Source: Larix kaempferi
Taxonomy: Eukaryota; Streptophyta; Pinopsida; Pinales; Pinaceae
NCBI GenBank assembly: GCA_027924585.1
Contig: BSBM01000904.1
Span: 18,125,501 to 18,189,500, forward strand
DNA length: 64,000 nucleotides
Reading direction: 5' to 3'
Positions 49,201-55,591 of this stretch are shown in pieces. Both the position numbers and the translations under genes were made by a program. The notes under the pieces are model-generated. The model was not told where the DNA came from. It searched no databases and worked only from the letters and a program-made list of their open reading frames with translations. Within the stretch, counting starts at the first letter, position 1; each line of letters opens with the position of its first letter.

Positions 49201-50363
49201 CTTGCTGATGACGTTTGGTACGACAACTCTCTTGGATAAATTCTGTAGCGTATGTCGTATGGTTAATGTAGAATGTTAATTAATTGTTTGATTCACAAAG
49301 CAATGTTGAATTTGATTGCATAATTTAAAGGTCTAGACTCTATACTAAGCTTCAACCAAATATGGAACATTCTCAGCAAGTATTTTGTTTTAGAACTTAA
49401 AAATACAATGCTTGTCGTGTAGTAGAATTCAAACTATTAGTCTACTTTATGTCTTCTTTGTTCTTGTCGTCATTATCTTTTATTTACAATTATTTTTATT
49501 TATTTAAAAGTGACTTTATCATCTGTCGACTTTTTGAAAATAGAACCTTCAATAGCTTCTTACAGAGATTGTAATGAACTTTTGTTGTATGAGCTACAGA
49601 GGGCAGGGTGAATATTTCTAAGTGTCTGGGCTAAATGGATGCTATATTATATTTTTTTCGAGTTCTAAATGTTAGATGATATTTAAAAAGAACTTGAGAG
49701 GTGTTTAGTATGAAATCGGATCTGGTTGGAAGGGGAATTGGCACTATGGAGAAAAATTCAAGTGTGCTTTTGCTAATATAGAAATTGAGAAAATCCCTAT
49801 GATAGTGGTTTCTACCTAAGAATATGAATGTGAGGTGTTATATTGCATAACTGACATCATCGTGTGGATAAGAGGATGCCTTTTTCAGTGAAACTACCAT
49901 CTTCCATTATTAACCATCATTTATAAAGTATGCTGTACAGTGTAGAGGATTGATCTAGATAATATTGTGTATTAACTAGGAAGATCTACATATTCTCTAG
50001 CTTCTACAATGTCATGTGTTTTTCTCTTTTTTTCTGACAAGTGTTATTTGGCTTTTAGTTTATCCAAGTATTAGGCAACCATTGAGTAAAACTTAATTAC
50101 AATATTCATTTTGCTTAATATCACCTAAAATATCTAACATTTTGAAGGATCATCTGACTTGCATTTCTATGGTGTTATATTGTCTTTGTAGTCATTCATT
50201 GAGTAAAGCTTAATTACAATAATCATTTTGTTCATTATCACGTAAAATATCTAACATTTCGAAGGATCATCTGACCTGCATTTTTATGGTGTTTCATTGT
50301 CTTTGTAGTCGGAGTTCGATCACAGGATTAAATAATAATGCTTACCAAATATCAAGAGGAAAA
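15896..50363 (+). CDS. SMT1: Cycloartenol C-24 methyltransferase (SMT1-type), exons 2-7, 3' part beyond window
   Basis: SMT1 transfers a methyl group from S-adenosylmethionine to C-24 of cycloartenol, the first committed step to C-24-alkylated phytosterols, at the endoplasmic reticulum. Six coding exons (15896-15981, 18399-18465, 40774-40847, 40984-41068, 41164-41219, 50309-50363) join without a frame break into 141 residues. In order these show an SMT1 N-terminus ([16 protein letters not shown]), [60 protein letters not shown], the SAM-binding loop [10 protein letters not shown] with PLREIARFS, and [15 protein letters not shown]. The family is usually about 340 residues, so roughly 60% lies past 64000. 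Introns 2, 3, 6 and 7 are 2.4, 22.3, 9.1 and over 13.6 kb, all repeat-filled. Three usually conserved residues are changed (see findings), so a diverged paralogue or an early pseudogene is possible. Confidence 0.9.
16255..16377. repeat. 41-bp tandem repeat, three copies, in SMT1 intron 2
   Basis: CGGAATCCATTGATGTTTTT starts at 16255 and 16296 and in variant form at 16337, giving an exact 41-bp period. The repeat keeps a minus-strand frame open (16366-16178) that is not a gene. Confidence 0.88.
16336..16745. repeat. Diverged ~215-235 bp duplication in SMT1 intron 2
   Basis: The segment from TTGGAATCCATTGATG at 16336 recurs from 16551. Shared landmarks are AAGCAATGAAAG, TCGAAGTTTAGCAGTCA, GCTTGCAG.TTGCAC and TGATGAGG. 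Small indels shift the spacing between copies. Confidence 0.8.
16852..16972. repeat. 63-bp tandem duplication in SMT1 intron 2
   Basis: GCCGTTACTTTTATCATCAA at 16852 and GCCATTACTTTTATTATGA at 16915 begin two related units that share AAAGAC.G.GGT and CAGGGGTA.GGTTACG. Confidence 0.8.
16980..18390 (+). other. Remainder of SMT1 intron 2, no gene
   Basis: Pyrimidine-rich intronic DNA. One plus-strand frame (17696-17986, 96 codons) is open but shows no recognisable domain and lacks supporting splice signals. Confidence 0.5.
18399..18465 (+). CDS. SMT1: SMT1 exon 3
   Basis: This exon follows a TTTTGTAG acceptor; its first base completes the split Glu codon. It encodes [20 protein letters not shown] and DM, a block found in all plant SMT1 proteins, and ends at a GTACAC donor in phase 0. 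Confidence 0.93.
18470..21530. other. 5' part of SMT1 intron 3, no gene assigned
   Basis: T-rich intronic sequence with short unsupported frames. GCTTGTGGTCTTG.AACTTGTG occurs near 19335 and again near 19417, a weak local duplication. A PBS-like TGGTATCAGAAC is present on the minus strand at 19261-19272 without gag. Confidence 0.4.
23747..24298 (+). CDS. ORF of the nested LTR element, first part, function unknown
   Basis: This 183-codon frame begins within the left repeat. Its reliable part (from about 23950) is charged and helical, with a tandem heptad-like repeat: [12 protein letters not shown] then [12 protein letters not shown]. It probably forms a coiled coil. The end is acidic (NSDSNNDET). 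I recognise no Gag or transposase domain. Only a short non-coding gap and a frame change separate it from the next ORF, so the two may once have been one protein. The first 50 codons are AT-rich and probably not translated. Confidence 0.4.
   Translation: MPIRVYRHESIVIIHSFINYTFIYIKKRVIFSKNKIKRKRNLIYTIYKKIKCGHHNNSSPTWVRTIMKKHVFIVMTLIEETSKTFRDSLNKITETFRERLNKIKEDFESLWQTLLRSRNDDMDETMKIINEHRESIGQTIERRGESMIELVTYKDLPLSSNFSTLGKEIMVAYNSDSNNDETL
24473..24874 (+). CDS. ORF of the nested LTR element, second part, function unknown
   Basis: This basic 133-codon frame starts [18 protein letters not shown]. The same KY.PPHLRK word also occurs just upstream (near 24410, [12 protein letters not shown]), so the coding region contains a duplicated motif, possibly RNA-binding. 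It ends in an Asn-rich run from AAT repeats in the right LTR. GWQC lies at the LTR border, where retroelement polyproteins often end. The protein could be a Gag-like product of a non-autonomous element, but I recognise no family. Confidence 0.4.
   Translation: MTIPPKKYIPPHLRKVNKIRVPLKGESKLTTPLATISRKLQPKKHQRFILNKQIQRIQDMMHILHGNLANAQSENHVKPLKPDKHKNGAAKITCSARDNPIYYALRTKLRGWQCNKHKYKYNINNDNNNNNNK
25640..27411 (-). pseudogene. Ty1/copia gag, decayed, with PBS
   Basis: Reading down the minus strand from the PBS: a capsid N-terminal part (27274-27026, [14 protein letters not shown] and [20 protein letters not shown]), a UBN2-type part (26983-26651, [16 protein letters not shown] and [13 protein letters not shown]), a zinc knuckle [14 protein letters not shown] near 26606-26565, then a long Glu/Lys-rich coiled-coil region (26484-25658, [20 protein letters not shown]). 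Frame changes near 27010 and 26650 and a stop near 26320 break it. No protease, integrase or RT follows; LINE sequence begins at about 25620. It encodes the capsid of a copia element and is inactive. Confidence 0.85.
27400..27411 (-). other. Primer-binding site of the copia relic
   Basis: The minus strand reads TGGTATCAGAGC, a full 12-base match to the standard initiator tRNA-Met PBS. Confidence 0.9.
27414..28320 (-). repeat. 5' LTR of the copia relic (outer edge unknown)
   Basis: The inner edge starts TGTTGAACAC two bases from the PBS and holds a GAGAGGGGGGTG tract. On the minus strand ATTTATATATAAATAAAAG (28310-28292) is a good TATA region for element transcription. The outer edge was not found: the LTR could extend to about 29000. 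The partner LTR was lost with the 3' half. Confidence 0.6.
28912..28982. repeat. ~20-bp minisatellite
   Basis: GGTACTGAAACTATATAGG and close variants occur four times in a row (GAATACTGAAACTATATGG, AGTACTGAAACTATATAGG, GGTGCTGAAAC). Confidence 0.8.
29000..31280. other. Unassigned repeat DNA in intron 3
   Basis: 29048-29355 holds two overlapping minus-strand frames (93 and 61 codons) with no known domain, possibly the 5' part of a retroelement. 29700-30400 shows nothing. 30840-31270 is strongly AT-rich and may be part of the LTR element that follows. Confidence 0.35.
31290..31586 (+). repeat. LTR of a plus-strand copia-type element
   Basis: The segment starts about TTGTTGGGAACCTAATCC and ends GACGGGCACCTAATAG next to a perfect PBS. 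TATATAATATATATTG near 31452 is a likely TATA box with a transcript start in the following CATTTATTAATGAG. Borders are approximate because no partner LTR was found. Confidence 0.55.
31587..31598 (+). other. Primer-binding site, plus strand
   Basis: TGGTATCAGAGC, a 12-base match to the standard initiator tRNA-Met PBS. No gag frame is recognisable downstream, so the element is either non-autonomous or heavily decayed. Confidence 0.8.
31600..34585. other. Retroelement interior without recognisable coding domains
   Basis: This stretch lies between a plus-strand PBS (31587) and a minus-strand PBS (34598-34587), so it contains internal parts of two oppositely oriented elements. The longest frame (33584-34072, plus, 162 codons) is rich in hydrophobic residues and Cys and matches nothing I know. 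No RT, integrase or protease motif was seen. Confidence 0.35.
34587..34900 (-). repeat. PBS and LTR start of a minus-strand copia-type relic
   Basis: The minus strand reads TGGTATCAAAGC (34598-34587), one mismatch to the tRNA-Met PBS. The LTR would begin at 34599 (TGGTAGTTTTTTAAG). The outer border is unclear because LINE-derived sequence appears by about 34900. Confidence 0.5.
34900..37790 (-). mobile_element. Decayed LINE ORF2 C-terminal region, partly duplicated
   Basis: Minus-strand translation of 37780-37560 gives, with breaks, [15 protein letters not shown] and a GP..SE segment that align with the C-terminal block of the LINE at 62500-64000 (MSLMDSHIRPTILYG). Downstream on the minus strand two related stretches (37380-36930 and 36060-35440) share GAAAGAATGTAGAGAAAGGC and CAATGCTAAC.CACT.TGAGC, showing that part of the LINE was duplicated about 1.4 kb apart. 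All frames are broken. 36070-36930 between them is AT-rich and unassigned. Confidence 0.6.
35603..35926. repeat. 162-bp tandem duplication inside the LINE relic
   Basis: GGTAGACCATAAC starts at 35603 and again at 35765, and the units match closely through CTACATGAAGTGCTC. The duplication postdates the decay of the LINE, since both copies share its lesions. Confidence 0.88.
37900..38065. repeat. Cluster of GGAGCTT/AAGCTCC hairpins
   Basis: GGAGCTTGTAGAAGCTCC is a perfect 18-base inverted repeat, and the neighbours AGGAGCTGCTAGAAGCTCT, TCTGGAGCTTGTTG and GGAAGCTTGGGAAC repeat the same words within 170 bp. Confidence 0.55.
38797..39064. repeat. 134-bp near-identical tandem duplication
   Basis: ACGAGGATTGGACACTTGGC begins at 38797 and 38931. 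The copies differ at about two positions, so it is one of the youngest duplications in the intron. Confidence 0.92.
39390..39628 (+). pseudogene. Ala/Pro-rich coding-like stretch of unknown origin
   Basis: An open frame without a usable ATG runs to a TAG at 39626-39628 and includes [20 protein letters not shown], then [20 protein letters not shown] and [13 protein letters not shown]. Codon use looks more protein-like than in the surrounding intron. It might be a captured exon or the N-terminal part of a transposon protein; I cannot tell which. Confidence 0.3.
39842..39897. repeat. (CT)n(AT)n microsatellite
   Basis: About 19 CT units followed by about 8 AT units. Confidence 0.95.
40488..40745. 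repeat. ~130-bp duplication next to SMT1 exon 4
   Basis: CTATATTTTCACTGTGATCC (40488) and CTATATTTTCAGTGTTCACT (40618) start two related units sharing TCTGGTAT.ATGC, GTCACTCAAG and GATAGATTAGTGTT. The second copy reaches to within about 30 bp of the exon 4 acceptor. Confidence 0.8.
40774..40847 (+). CDS. SMT1: SMT1 exon 4
   Basis: This exon follows a TTTGCAG acceptor after a 22.3-kb intron. It encodes [16 protein letters not shown] and GESFHFAH plus two bases of an Arg codon; the donor is GTTTCC. The [12 protein letters not shown] sequence is the signature substrate-side motif of sterol methyltransferases. Confidence 0.95.
40984..41068 (+). CDS. SMT1: SMT1 exon 5
   Basis: After the GTGCAG acceptor one base completes the Arg codon. 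It then encodes [20 protein letters not shown] and LCLKPAMK and ends in phase 0 at a GTTGTT donor. In the family the last part is usually LGLKPGMK or similar, so the two Gly positions differ here. Confidence 0.94.
41164..41219 (+). CDS. SMT1: SMT1 exon 6 (SAM-binding motif)
   Basis: The exon encodes [18 protein letters not shown] plus two bases of a Ser codon, with a TTGCAG acceptor and a GTAAAT donor. The [10 protein letters not shown] loop is methyltransferase motif I, which contacts S-adenosylmethionine; all of its glycines are present. Confidence 0.95.
41528..41755. repeat. 115-bp tandem duplication in SMT1 intron 6
   Basis: CTGAAATCTCCATTGGGCCC occurs at 41528 and 41643 and the copies match through CCCAGCCCATTGATGTATT. 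Confidence 0.9.
41760..43010. other. Intron 6, no gene
   Basis: Unremarkable repeat-like DNA. GTCGGGGCTATAGATTGCTTG near 42387 recurs near 42459 as GTCGGGGCTATGGACTGCTTG. Confidence 0.45.
43020..43640. repeat. Degenerate ~155-175 bp repeat, about four copies
   Basis: A block with CATGAT.GTGCATGG and ATTTGG.TACCCATTTGG recurs: the ACCCATTTG-like word sits at about 43067, 43242, 43397 and 43570. Identity between copies is low, so the array is old. Confidence 0.55.
44170..44560 (+). promoter_or_regulatory. LTR-like promoter segment
   Basis: TATAAAAGGAGAGG at 44356 sits after a G/C-containing AGTGCCCCCTCC run and before a GAGATATTGGAGATTTCTTT leader, the layout of a plant retrotransposon LTR on the plus strand. 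Neither LTR edge nor a PBS was found. It could equally be an isolated promoter relic. Confidence 0.35.
44700..46890. other. Intron 6, no gene; one (GA)n tract
   Basis: A short coding-like stretch near 44740-44870 ([20 protein letters not shown]) has no known match and may be retroelement-derived. A (GA)n microsatellite occupies 46212-46250. Otherwise nothing was recognised. Confidence 0.4.
46892..47235 (+). repeat. Foldback-bearing dispersed repeat, copy 1
   Basis: This starts GTGAAATGAGGTGCTCTACA, has GTATGGGGGAGATGTTGTAACG near 46918, then an AT-rich part, and ends in an imperfect inverted repeat (47110-47235) whose right arm reads CTCTCGGTGCTTGATAGAT. The left arm has lost part of its length. 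Copy 2 lies at 56268-56543 in the same orientation. Confidence 0.7.
47388..47640 (+). mobile_element. tRNA-derived SINE copy B
   Basis: A box GATAGAGTGGTTGTGAGG, B box GGGTTCAAATTCC at 47432-47445, shared body (CCTGAAGAATCAAGGGTTTA, ACCATCCTTTGAATGAGGGG) and an A-rich end near 47634. This is the best-preserved copy here. Confidence 0.85.
47711..47844 (+). mobile_element. SINE copy C, 3'-truncated
   Basis: The same head (A box TAGAGTGGTTGTGAGG, B box at 47751) breaks off after TTGACTTGGTCCTG. Both ends join a CAA(C/A)AAATTGACATAG-like word, as if formed by unequal exchange or template switching between repeats. Confidence 0.8.
47861..48098 (+). mobile_element. SINE copy D
   Basis: A full-length relative of copy B (B box at 47902, CCTGAAGAGTCCAGGGTTTA, GAAAGAAAAAAATG end). 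The sequence after it, TATTTATTTGAGGGCTCTAC, repeats the one after copy B (near 47660), so SINE plus flank were duplicated together. Confidence 0.85.
48661..48890 (-). mobile_element. tRNA-derived SINE copy E
   Basis: On the minus strand: A box TCTAGCCCAAGTGGTTGTG, B-box-like AGGTTCTATTCCC, family body TACCATCCCTGAAATGAGGG and an A-rich tail (T-run at 48662-48670 on plus). It closely resembles copy A at 10 kb. Confidence 0.85.
48900..50300. other. 3' end of intron 6, no gene
   Basis: AT-rich. A ~107-bp duplication is present just before exon 7: CATTGAGTAAA.CTTAATTACAAT near 50082 and again near 50197, followed each time by ATATCTAACATTT.GAAGGATC. Confidence 0.6.
50309..50363 (+). CDS. SMT1: SMT1 exon 7
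   Basis: This short exon after a CTTTGTAG acceptor completes the Ser codon and encodes [18 protein letters not shown]. It ends in phase 0 at a GTAAGT donor. It is found 9.1 kb beyond exon 6 and keeps the frame exactly. Ala stands where Glu is normally found (NNNEYQ). Confidence 0.9.
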
Positions 50364-51153
50364 GTAAGTTATCCCATTCCAAATATTGTTGTCTCAAAAT
50401 CTAATGTCATGTAAATTATGTTACAAAATCAATTCTTTTATTATGGAACCCTTTTTTATTAAGTTTATGTTACTAATCCTTTTGTCACGTTCTTGAAAAT
50501 TGTGTTTCTCTTGAAATGTTAGCGATGCGATTTACATGAAGTTTCAGTTTATATCTTGTAGAATATGTTGGAGAATTAAATGAGATGTGTAAAGGGTTTC
50601 CTTTATTATGGTTGAACATTTTTTATTTCTTTGGTTTCCAGGTTAGTGTTAATTCAATTTGTTGGCAATAAATAGACCAACTTATTAAGATGAGTTATAT
50701 ATGTACGGAATCGATTTATTTGGTTGAATAAAGATCCATTTGGTGTACTTTAAAGAAAATGAACATGGAATCACTCTACCTTAATTGCTCGTTTCACTCG
50801 TCAATGATCAAGAAACTTAGCTTATTTACTTGTAGTTGCTCTAGTATTCACTCCATAAGATGGCTATTCACATGCTCGTGTTTTGTCAAGATGCTATTAT
50901 TAATATGGTTGTTGAACTAGTTTATCATAACCAAGAAGAGCAATGTGATTTGTGCTGTCATATCTATAGGACTCAATGGACTTGATTGCCTAGAATCCAT
51001 TACTAGTCTTACAATTTTCATGCTTTATTAAAGTTATAACATACATAATACTAATTGTCGACTCATAGGTTCTTAAAGCACTTTTCACCCAAGTCTAAGG
51101 GTAACATCCACAAATGTGGTGATCTGGTAGAGTATAACATAGAAAGTGTCTTA

Positions 51154-51161
51154 ATTAAATG
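51154..51161. other. Left 8-bp target duplication of the hAT element
   Basis: ATTAAATG, identical to 55523-55530; 8 bp is the standard hAT duplication length. Confidence 0.92.
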
Positions 51162-51984
51162 CTAAGTCACATGGTTCGGGTTCGAATTCGAGTTCGACGA
51201 CCTTGAAATTCGGTTCGAATTCGAATTTTTTTTTGAGGTTCGGGATGAAGTTCGGCATTAGGTTCGCCAATATAATAATTTTCCATATATATATATATAT
51301 AAATTTATAATATATATATATATATATAAAATCCAATAATCTAAAATAACTAACAATAAACAAACCAAGAAAATATATAAAATTTTAAAATTATGCAAAA
51401 TGTACATTGTATACTTGAGCAAAATGAAAGTTGAAACATAACAAAGCATAAAAGAATATTTATCATTATGCACAATGTACATACTACATTGTATACTTGA
51501 GCAAAACGAAACATAACAAAACATAAAAGCATGAAAACAAAAAATATAATATATTTTATCATTAATAATTATAGTTGAATGTTTAAGATATCTTTGCAAG
51601 ACCTGGAGCTTCATTGTGGACAAATTCAGGGCTGTCCTCTTGCATAATAAGGCTGTTGTTATGCACTTTGTTTTCTCTTACAAAACATGATAATTGATAA
51701 ATATCATAAACAATAAAACATGATGTAATTTTCAGAATATACTGCAACTGCAACTTAATTTTGCTGCAAATTAATTATTACACAGTGAACTACATACTAT
51801 GATATAATGATACTAGACTTGAAAAATCAAAATTTAAAAGGATTTCCATGATCTTCAAAATATAGGTCATCCATATTGATATAAAATATAGTCTTCAAAA
51901 TTCAAATTTAAAAGGCTGTCCATAATGTCAAACATTTATAATCCTTGAAATTGTTTCACAAAAACTCAAACATTATCTAAATTC

Positions 51985-53346
51985 CTATTCTTGTGGCCTA
52001 CTTGTAACATCATGAAGATCTAAATCATCAAGAGAATGTGGGGCAGTAAAGGCACTAGAGATGTGATCATCAGATGCTGATGCATCACTAACTAAAACCC
52101 TATCATCACTATCACTATCAGTAGCAGTAGGATCATCGCTGCTATCACCATCAATGCCAAAATCATTATCTTCCGCACTTGGAGCAGGCTCCAACCATGG
52201 GTGAGTGGAACTAGATGAATCTTTGGCCACACTGCTTAAGGCCAACTTCAAATTGCTGCGAACATAAACAAGGTTTTCCAACCGTGTAGATAATAATCTG
52301 TTTCTTTTCTTCGATTGGATATGGTTAAAGCTGCTCCAGTTCCTTTCACAAGGAGAGGAACTTGATCCTTGGCTCAAAACACGAACTGCAAAACGTTGTA
52401 ATTGAGGTGTCTCTGCTCCATAGTAAGTCCACCATAACCCTGGAGGAATGTTGTTCCTATCCCCTATGGAAGAAGCACTTCCAAACATTCCCTCTTCTGA
52501 CTTATATGCCCGAAGTTGCTCTCTAAGCTTCCTAGATTCCTCTGGATTTGGATTCAACCTCTCAATAGCTGCATAAAGACCACTCATGACTTCTACATCA
52601 TCATTTCTTTCAATCCCAAACAATCTAGGGTCGAAAAAACATGCTGCTGCATGCAAAGGGCTATGCAACATCTTCCATCTCTCATCTATTACCTGCCATA
52701 TTTCAATGTACTCACTTTCCACATTGTCAAAGGATTTTGCTATAGCTTCCTTGCAACAATCCATGCCCTCATAAACAAAACCCATAGAAGGGGTGTCACT
52801 ATCGACCATGCGAAGCATGTCAACAATAGGTTCACATATTTTCAAAACCTTCATGGCACTTTGCCAAAAACCACTTCCCAAAATGATTTGCTCCAACTCC
52901 TTCCCTTTAGATTCTTTAGAAAGCCGAGAGTTTTCCCACTCAGTGTTGCAGATAACACCTCTAAGACTTGTCTTTTCTTCAACCACTCTTTTGAGGCAAA
53001 TGTAATATGTGGCAAATCGTGTATCAGCGGGCCTCAATAGCTCTCTAGACGCTTGCTTCCTGTACAAGCTCAATGTGAGGTGATGGTTAACTATGAAGTG
53101 AGAAATCTGTTTCCCCTTCCGAATTGCCTCATTAATCCATGGAAACTTTGCTAAATCATGTAGCAACAAGTCGAGGCAATGAGCAGCACAAGGGGTCCAA
53201 TAAATTGTTTTGTATTTATCCATTATTAGCTTTCTAGCTCCCACACAATTTGAGGCATTGTCAGTTACAACTTGAACCACATTGGCTTCCCCAACTTCAA
53301 GAATGGCTTCTTCTAAGATCTTGAAAGCAGTCTTAGAAGAAGCCAT
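51985..53346 (-). pseudogene. hAT transposase, C-terminal part (catalytic and dimerisation region)
   Basis: This is the continuation of the same gene in another frame, 453 codons as listed from an internal ATG; biologically it begins at the frameshift. It carries ILEEAILEVGEANVVQVVTD (second catalytic Asp in TDNASN), the hAT CxxH motif in YWTPCAAHCLDLLL, RWKMLHSPLHAAACFFDP, and the C-terminal dimerisation domain (LWWTYYGAETPQLQRFA, SSPCERNWSSFNHI, RLENLVYVRSNLKL). The tail is Asp/Ser-rich. Apart from the single frameshift at its upstream edge no stop occurs in 1.36 kb, so decay is recent. Confidence 0.93.
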
Positions 53347-53347
53347 T
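53302..53347. repeat. Perfect 17-bp inverted repeat at the transposase frameshift
   Basis: AATGGCTTCTTCTAAGA (53302-53318) and TCTTAGAAGAAGCCATT (53331-53347) are exact reverse complements with a 12-base spacer, located exactly where the transposase frame is lost. Confidence 0.95.
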
Positions 53348-54104
53348 CAACAGTCTTCTTGTGTCCTGATGAATCAACTACCTTCAAAAATAATATCCCC
53401 CAAGAAACCAACACATTGATAAGGGGTCTATGACACATATTTGACCAACCATCAGATAAAATTGTGTAACCTGTTTTTTTCCAAGACTCTTTGATCTTGG
53501 TCAATCTGCTTGTCACCCTGTCTTTTGACCTCTTCAAAAGAGTGGTCCTTATCGTCTCGGAACTAGGAGGCACATATCCTTTTCCAAAATCTGAAATTTT
53601 CTTACATGCATTGATGAAATAGGGGTTTCTAGCCACATTAAATGGGACAGCAGCTGCAAACAACATGTCAGCAACAACATCGTCAACCTCTTGCTTCTTT
53701 ACAGGCTTCCAAAAAGAATTTAATGTGCTTGTCCCACTTGATTTTGTTTGTTGAAAGGGAACCTGAGATGAACTTGTACCCCTGCTTGGAGAAAATGCAG
53801 AAATTGGGTTGTAAGACATTTCAATCTCTGTTTGAATCCTTCTTCTTTTGTTGTCACTTATCTCCTTGGCCCTTTTGATTTTTTCATAATCATCTTCAAG
53901 TGTTTGCCTCAATTCTGTAGACACCCTTTTGCAGCCTTCAACCCCACCTCCTCTACCATTGCTAGCAGAAAGTAGGTGGTCCATCACTCTTGTCAAAGAC
54001 CCACAAAATTGATGGCCACATAATTTGCATTTCAAATGCTTCCCTGAGCCATCCAATTTCTCCATATACTTCCACCTTTTTGCTATTGATTTTTGAGGTG
54101 CCAT
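53313..54104 (-). pseudogene. hAT transposase, N-terminal part (BED finger and DUF659)
   Basis: The frame of 263 codons starts MAPQKSIAKRWKYMEKLDG. A BED-type zinc finger follows (KCKLCGHQFCGSLTRVMDHL, about residues 25-45), then a basic linker (IKRAKEISDNKRRRI), and a DUF659 domain from about residue 150 (NPYFINACKKISDFG, GYVPPSSETIRTTLL). It ends with ILSDGWSN, whose Asp is the usual first catalytic residue of hAT transposases, and VDSSGHKKTVEWL. The frame leaves the correct path at about 53345, where an inverted repeat interrupts it; the last codons are out of phase. The protein cuts and moves hAT DNA in the nucleus. Confidence 0.93.
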
Positions 54105-54699
54105 GTGTGCATTTTTTTGTTTTGTAAAAGATGTTTTAGAATTTGTTTTTTTATTCTAAAAAATCAATTAGTTTGTATTTCACATTTGTACCAATGTTGT
54201 CAAGGTTTGTTTAGAAATTTATTTAGTTGAAATTGAAAATTCCTATTTGGAACTGGAATTGGAAACATAGTAGCAGAAAGAATAAAATATTGATTGTTAT
54301 TAAGTACAGAAATTGAAAAATAGGAGCGCTTGCCTGTACAATATTGCCTCAGGGATACTGTGCACTGTGCAGTGTGGAATCTGGATTTGGAATCGTGTAT
54401 CAGAGATTCAGAGGGCTTTAGCGATACTGTGCAGTGAGAAGAGATTGCAATTTGCAAACTAGTGTAGCTACAACAAACCCATAACAGATTCAAATGGGGA
54501 TGCAAATATCATGTGCTCTAGTAAAATATAATACGGGAATTCTATATCTATTATCAACAAATAAAAACTTAAAAGTCGAAAATTCAAAAGCTAATTTGAT
54601 TCAGAATTTGCCGAAACAATGTCATCAACATGAAAAACTGCAGAAGTAAAATGCAAAATATAAATTTTTTTACCATATGGTGCAAACAACAATGGATTT

Positions 54700-55210
54700 G
54701 TATTATAAGTTGTGCACCCACGGCCCACAGGTAGCTGCCAGCAACTTGGCAGTGGCACTGTGGCAGTTGGTACTAAAATTCGATGGTGGAGGGCTCAGGG
54801 CCGTTGGCAGTGGCTGGCACTGGCAACGTCGAACTTGGACAGGGACTGGGACACAATCGATGGCTGCAGCTTGCAGCCTGCAATGTGGAGACTGGAGACT
54901 GGAGAGTCGAAGACGCGTCACGCAGTCGACTGAGACTCCGCAGATGAAGCTGGGTGCACACTGCACGGTTAACGCGCTACGCAGTGAAGTGTGAACCTGG
55001 TTGTGGTCCGCGGACTCTGGATGCTCGAGGCCGAGCAGGGGAGTCGAAACTTGAAACTGAGCAGTGACTAGTGAGCACAGTGAAGTTGTGAACAGGCCCA
55101 CAGGGTATGCGGCGGACAACTAGGGAACGCGGGCTTGGGGAAACCGGAAAAGTTAAAACAGCCGCGGACACGACAATGAAAAAGGAAAAGCCGGCTTGGG
55201 GAAAAGTTAA
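54700..55210. other. GC-rich 5' region of the hAT element
   Basis: GC content is visibly higher than anywhere near, with many CpG and CTGCAG/CAGTGG words. It lies upstream of the transposase ATG (54104) and probably contains its promoter and leader. Overlapping frames on both strands (54677-55171) reflect composition and lack of AT-rich stops, not genes. Confidence 0.6.
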
Positions 55211-55522
55211 AATAGCAGGGAACCTTGGAATGAAAGGAATGCGGCAAAGTTGAAAACCCTAATTAAAAAGTTAAAAACGAATTAATTATTATTTAAAAAA
55301 AAGTCAACTTAAAATTCGATGAATTTCAACATGAACACCATAAAAAAATTCGAATTCAGCTTGCAGTTCGGTTCGATTAGGTTCGAGTTCGCCTAAATTC
55401 GAGTTCGACTTGGAGTTCGCCTTTGAAATTTGGCGAACCTAAACGAATTCCGGTTTTTTTTTAAAGTTCGGCGAATTTCGAACTTCATCGTTAAAATTCG
55501 CCGAACCCTGTGACTTACTTAG

Positions 55523-55530
55523 ATTAAATG
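55523..55530. other. Right 8-bp target duplication of the hAT element
   Basis: ATTAAATG. A single-copy version of this site, in matching context, remains at about 55650 in the neighbouring tandem copy. Confidence 0.92.
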
Positions 55531-55591
55531 TACCAAATTGTGCAATTTTGTATAGCTAGAGTAGTTATGCAAATGAATGCTTGGTAACTTG

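Larger units (their letters stand above)
51162..55522 (-). mobile_element. hAT transposon, 4361 bp, nearly complete
   Basis: The terminal inverted repeats read CTAAGTCACATGGTTCGG (left) and, inverted from the right end, CTAAGTAAGTCACAGGGTTCGG-like, differing by a 4-bp indel and one base. The target duplication ATTAAATG is perfect (51154-51161 and 55523-55530). The interior carries a BED-zinc-finger hAT transposase on the minus strand (54104-51985) and a GC-rich 5' region (54700-55200). Both ends have dense TTCG/TTCGAATTCG motifs, likely transposase-binding sites by analogy with other hAT elements. One frameshift disables the transposase. Confidence 0.92.

Noticed and set aside
54677-55171. 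Overlapping frames in the GC-rich part of the hAT element
   Set aside because: Several frames are open on both strands at once, as expected from GC-rich DNA with few stop codons; none has a domain.
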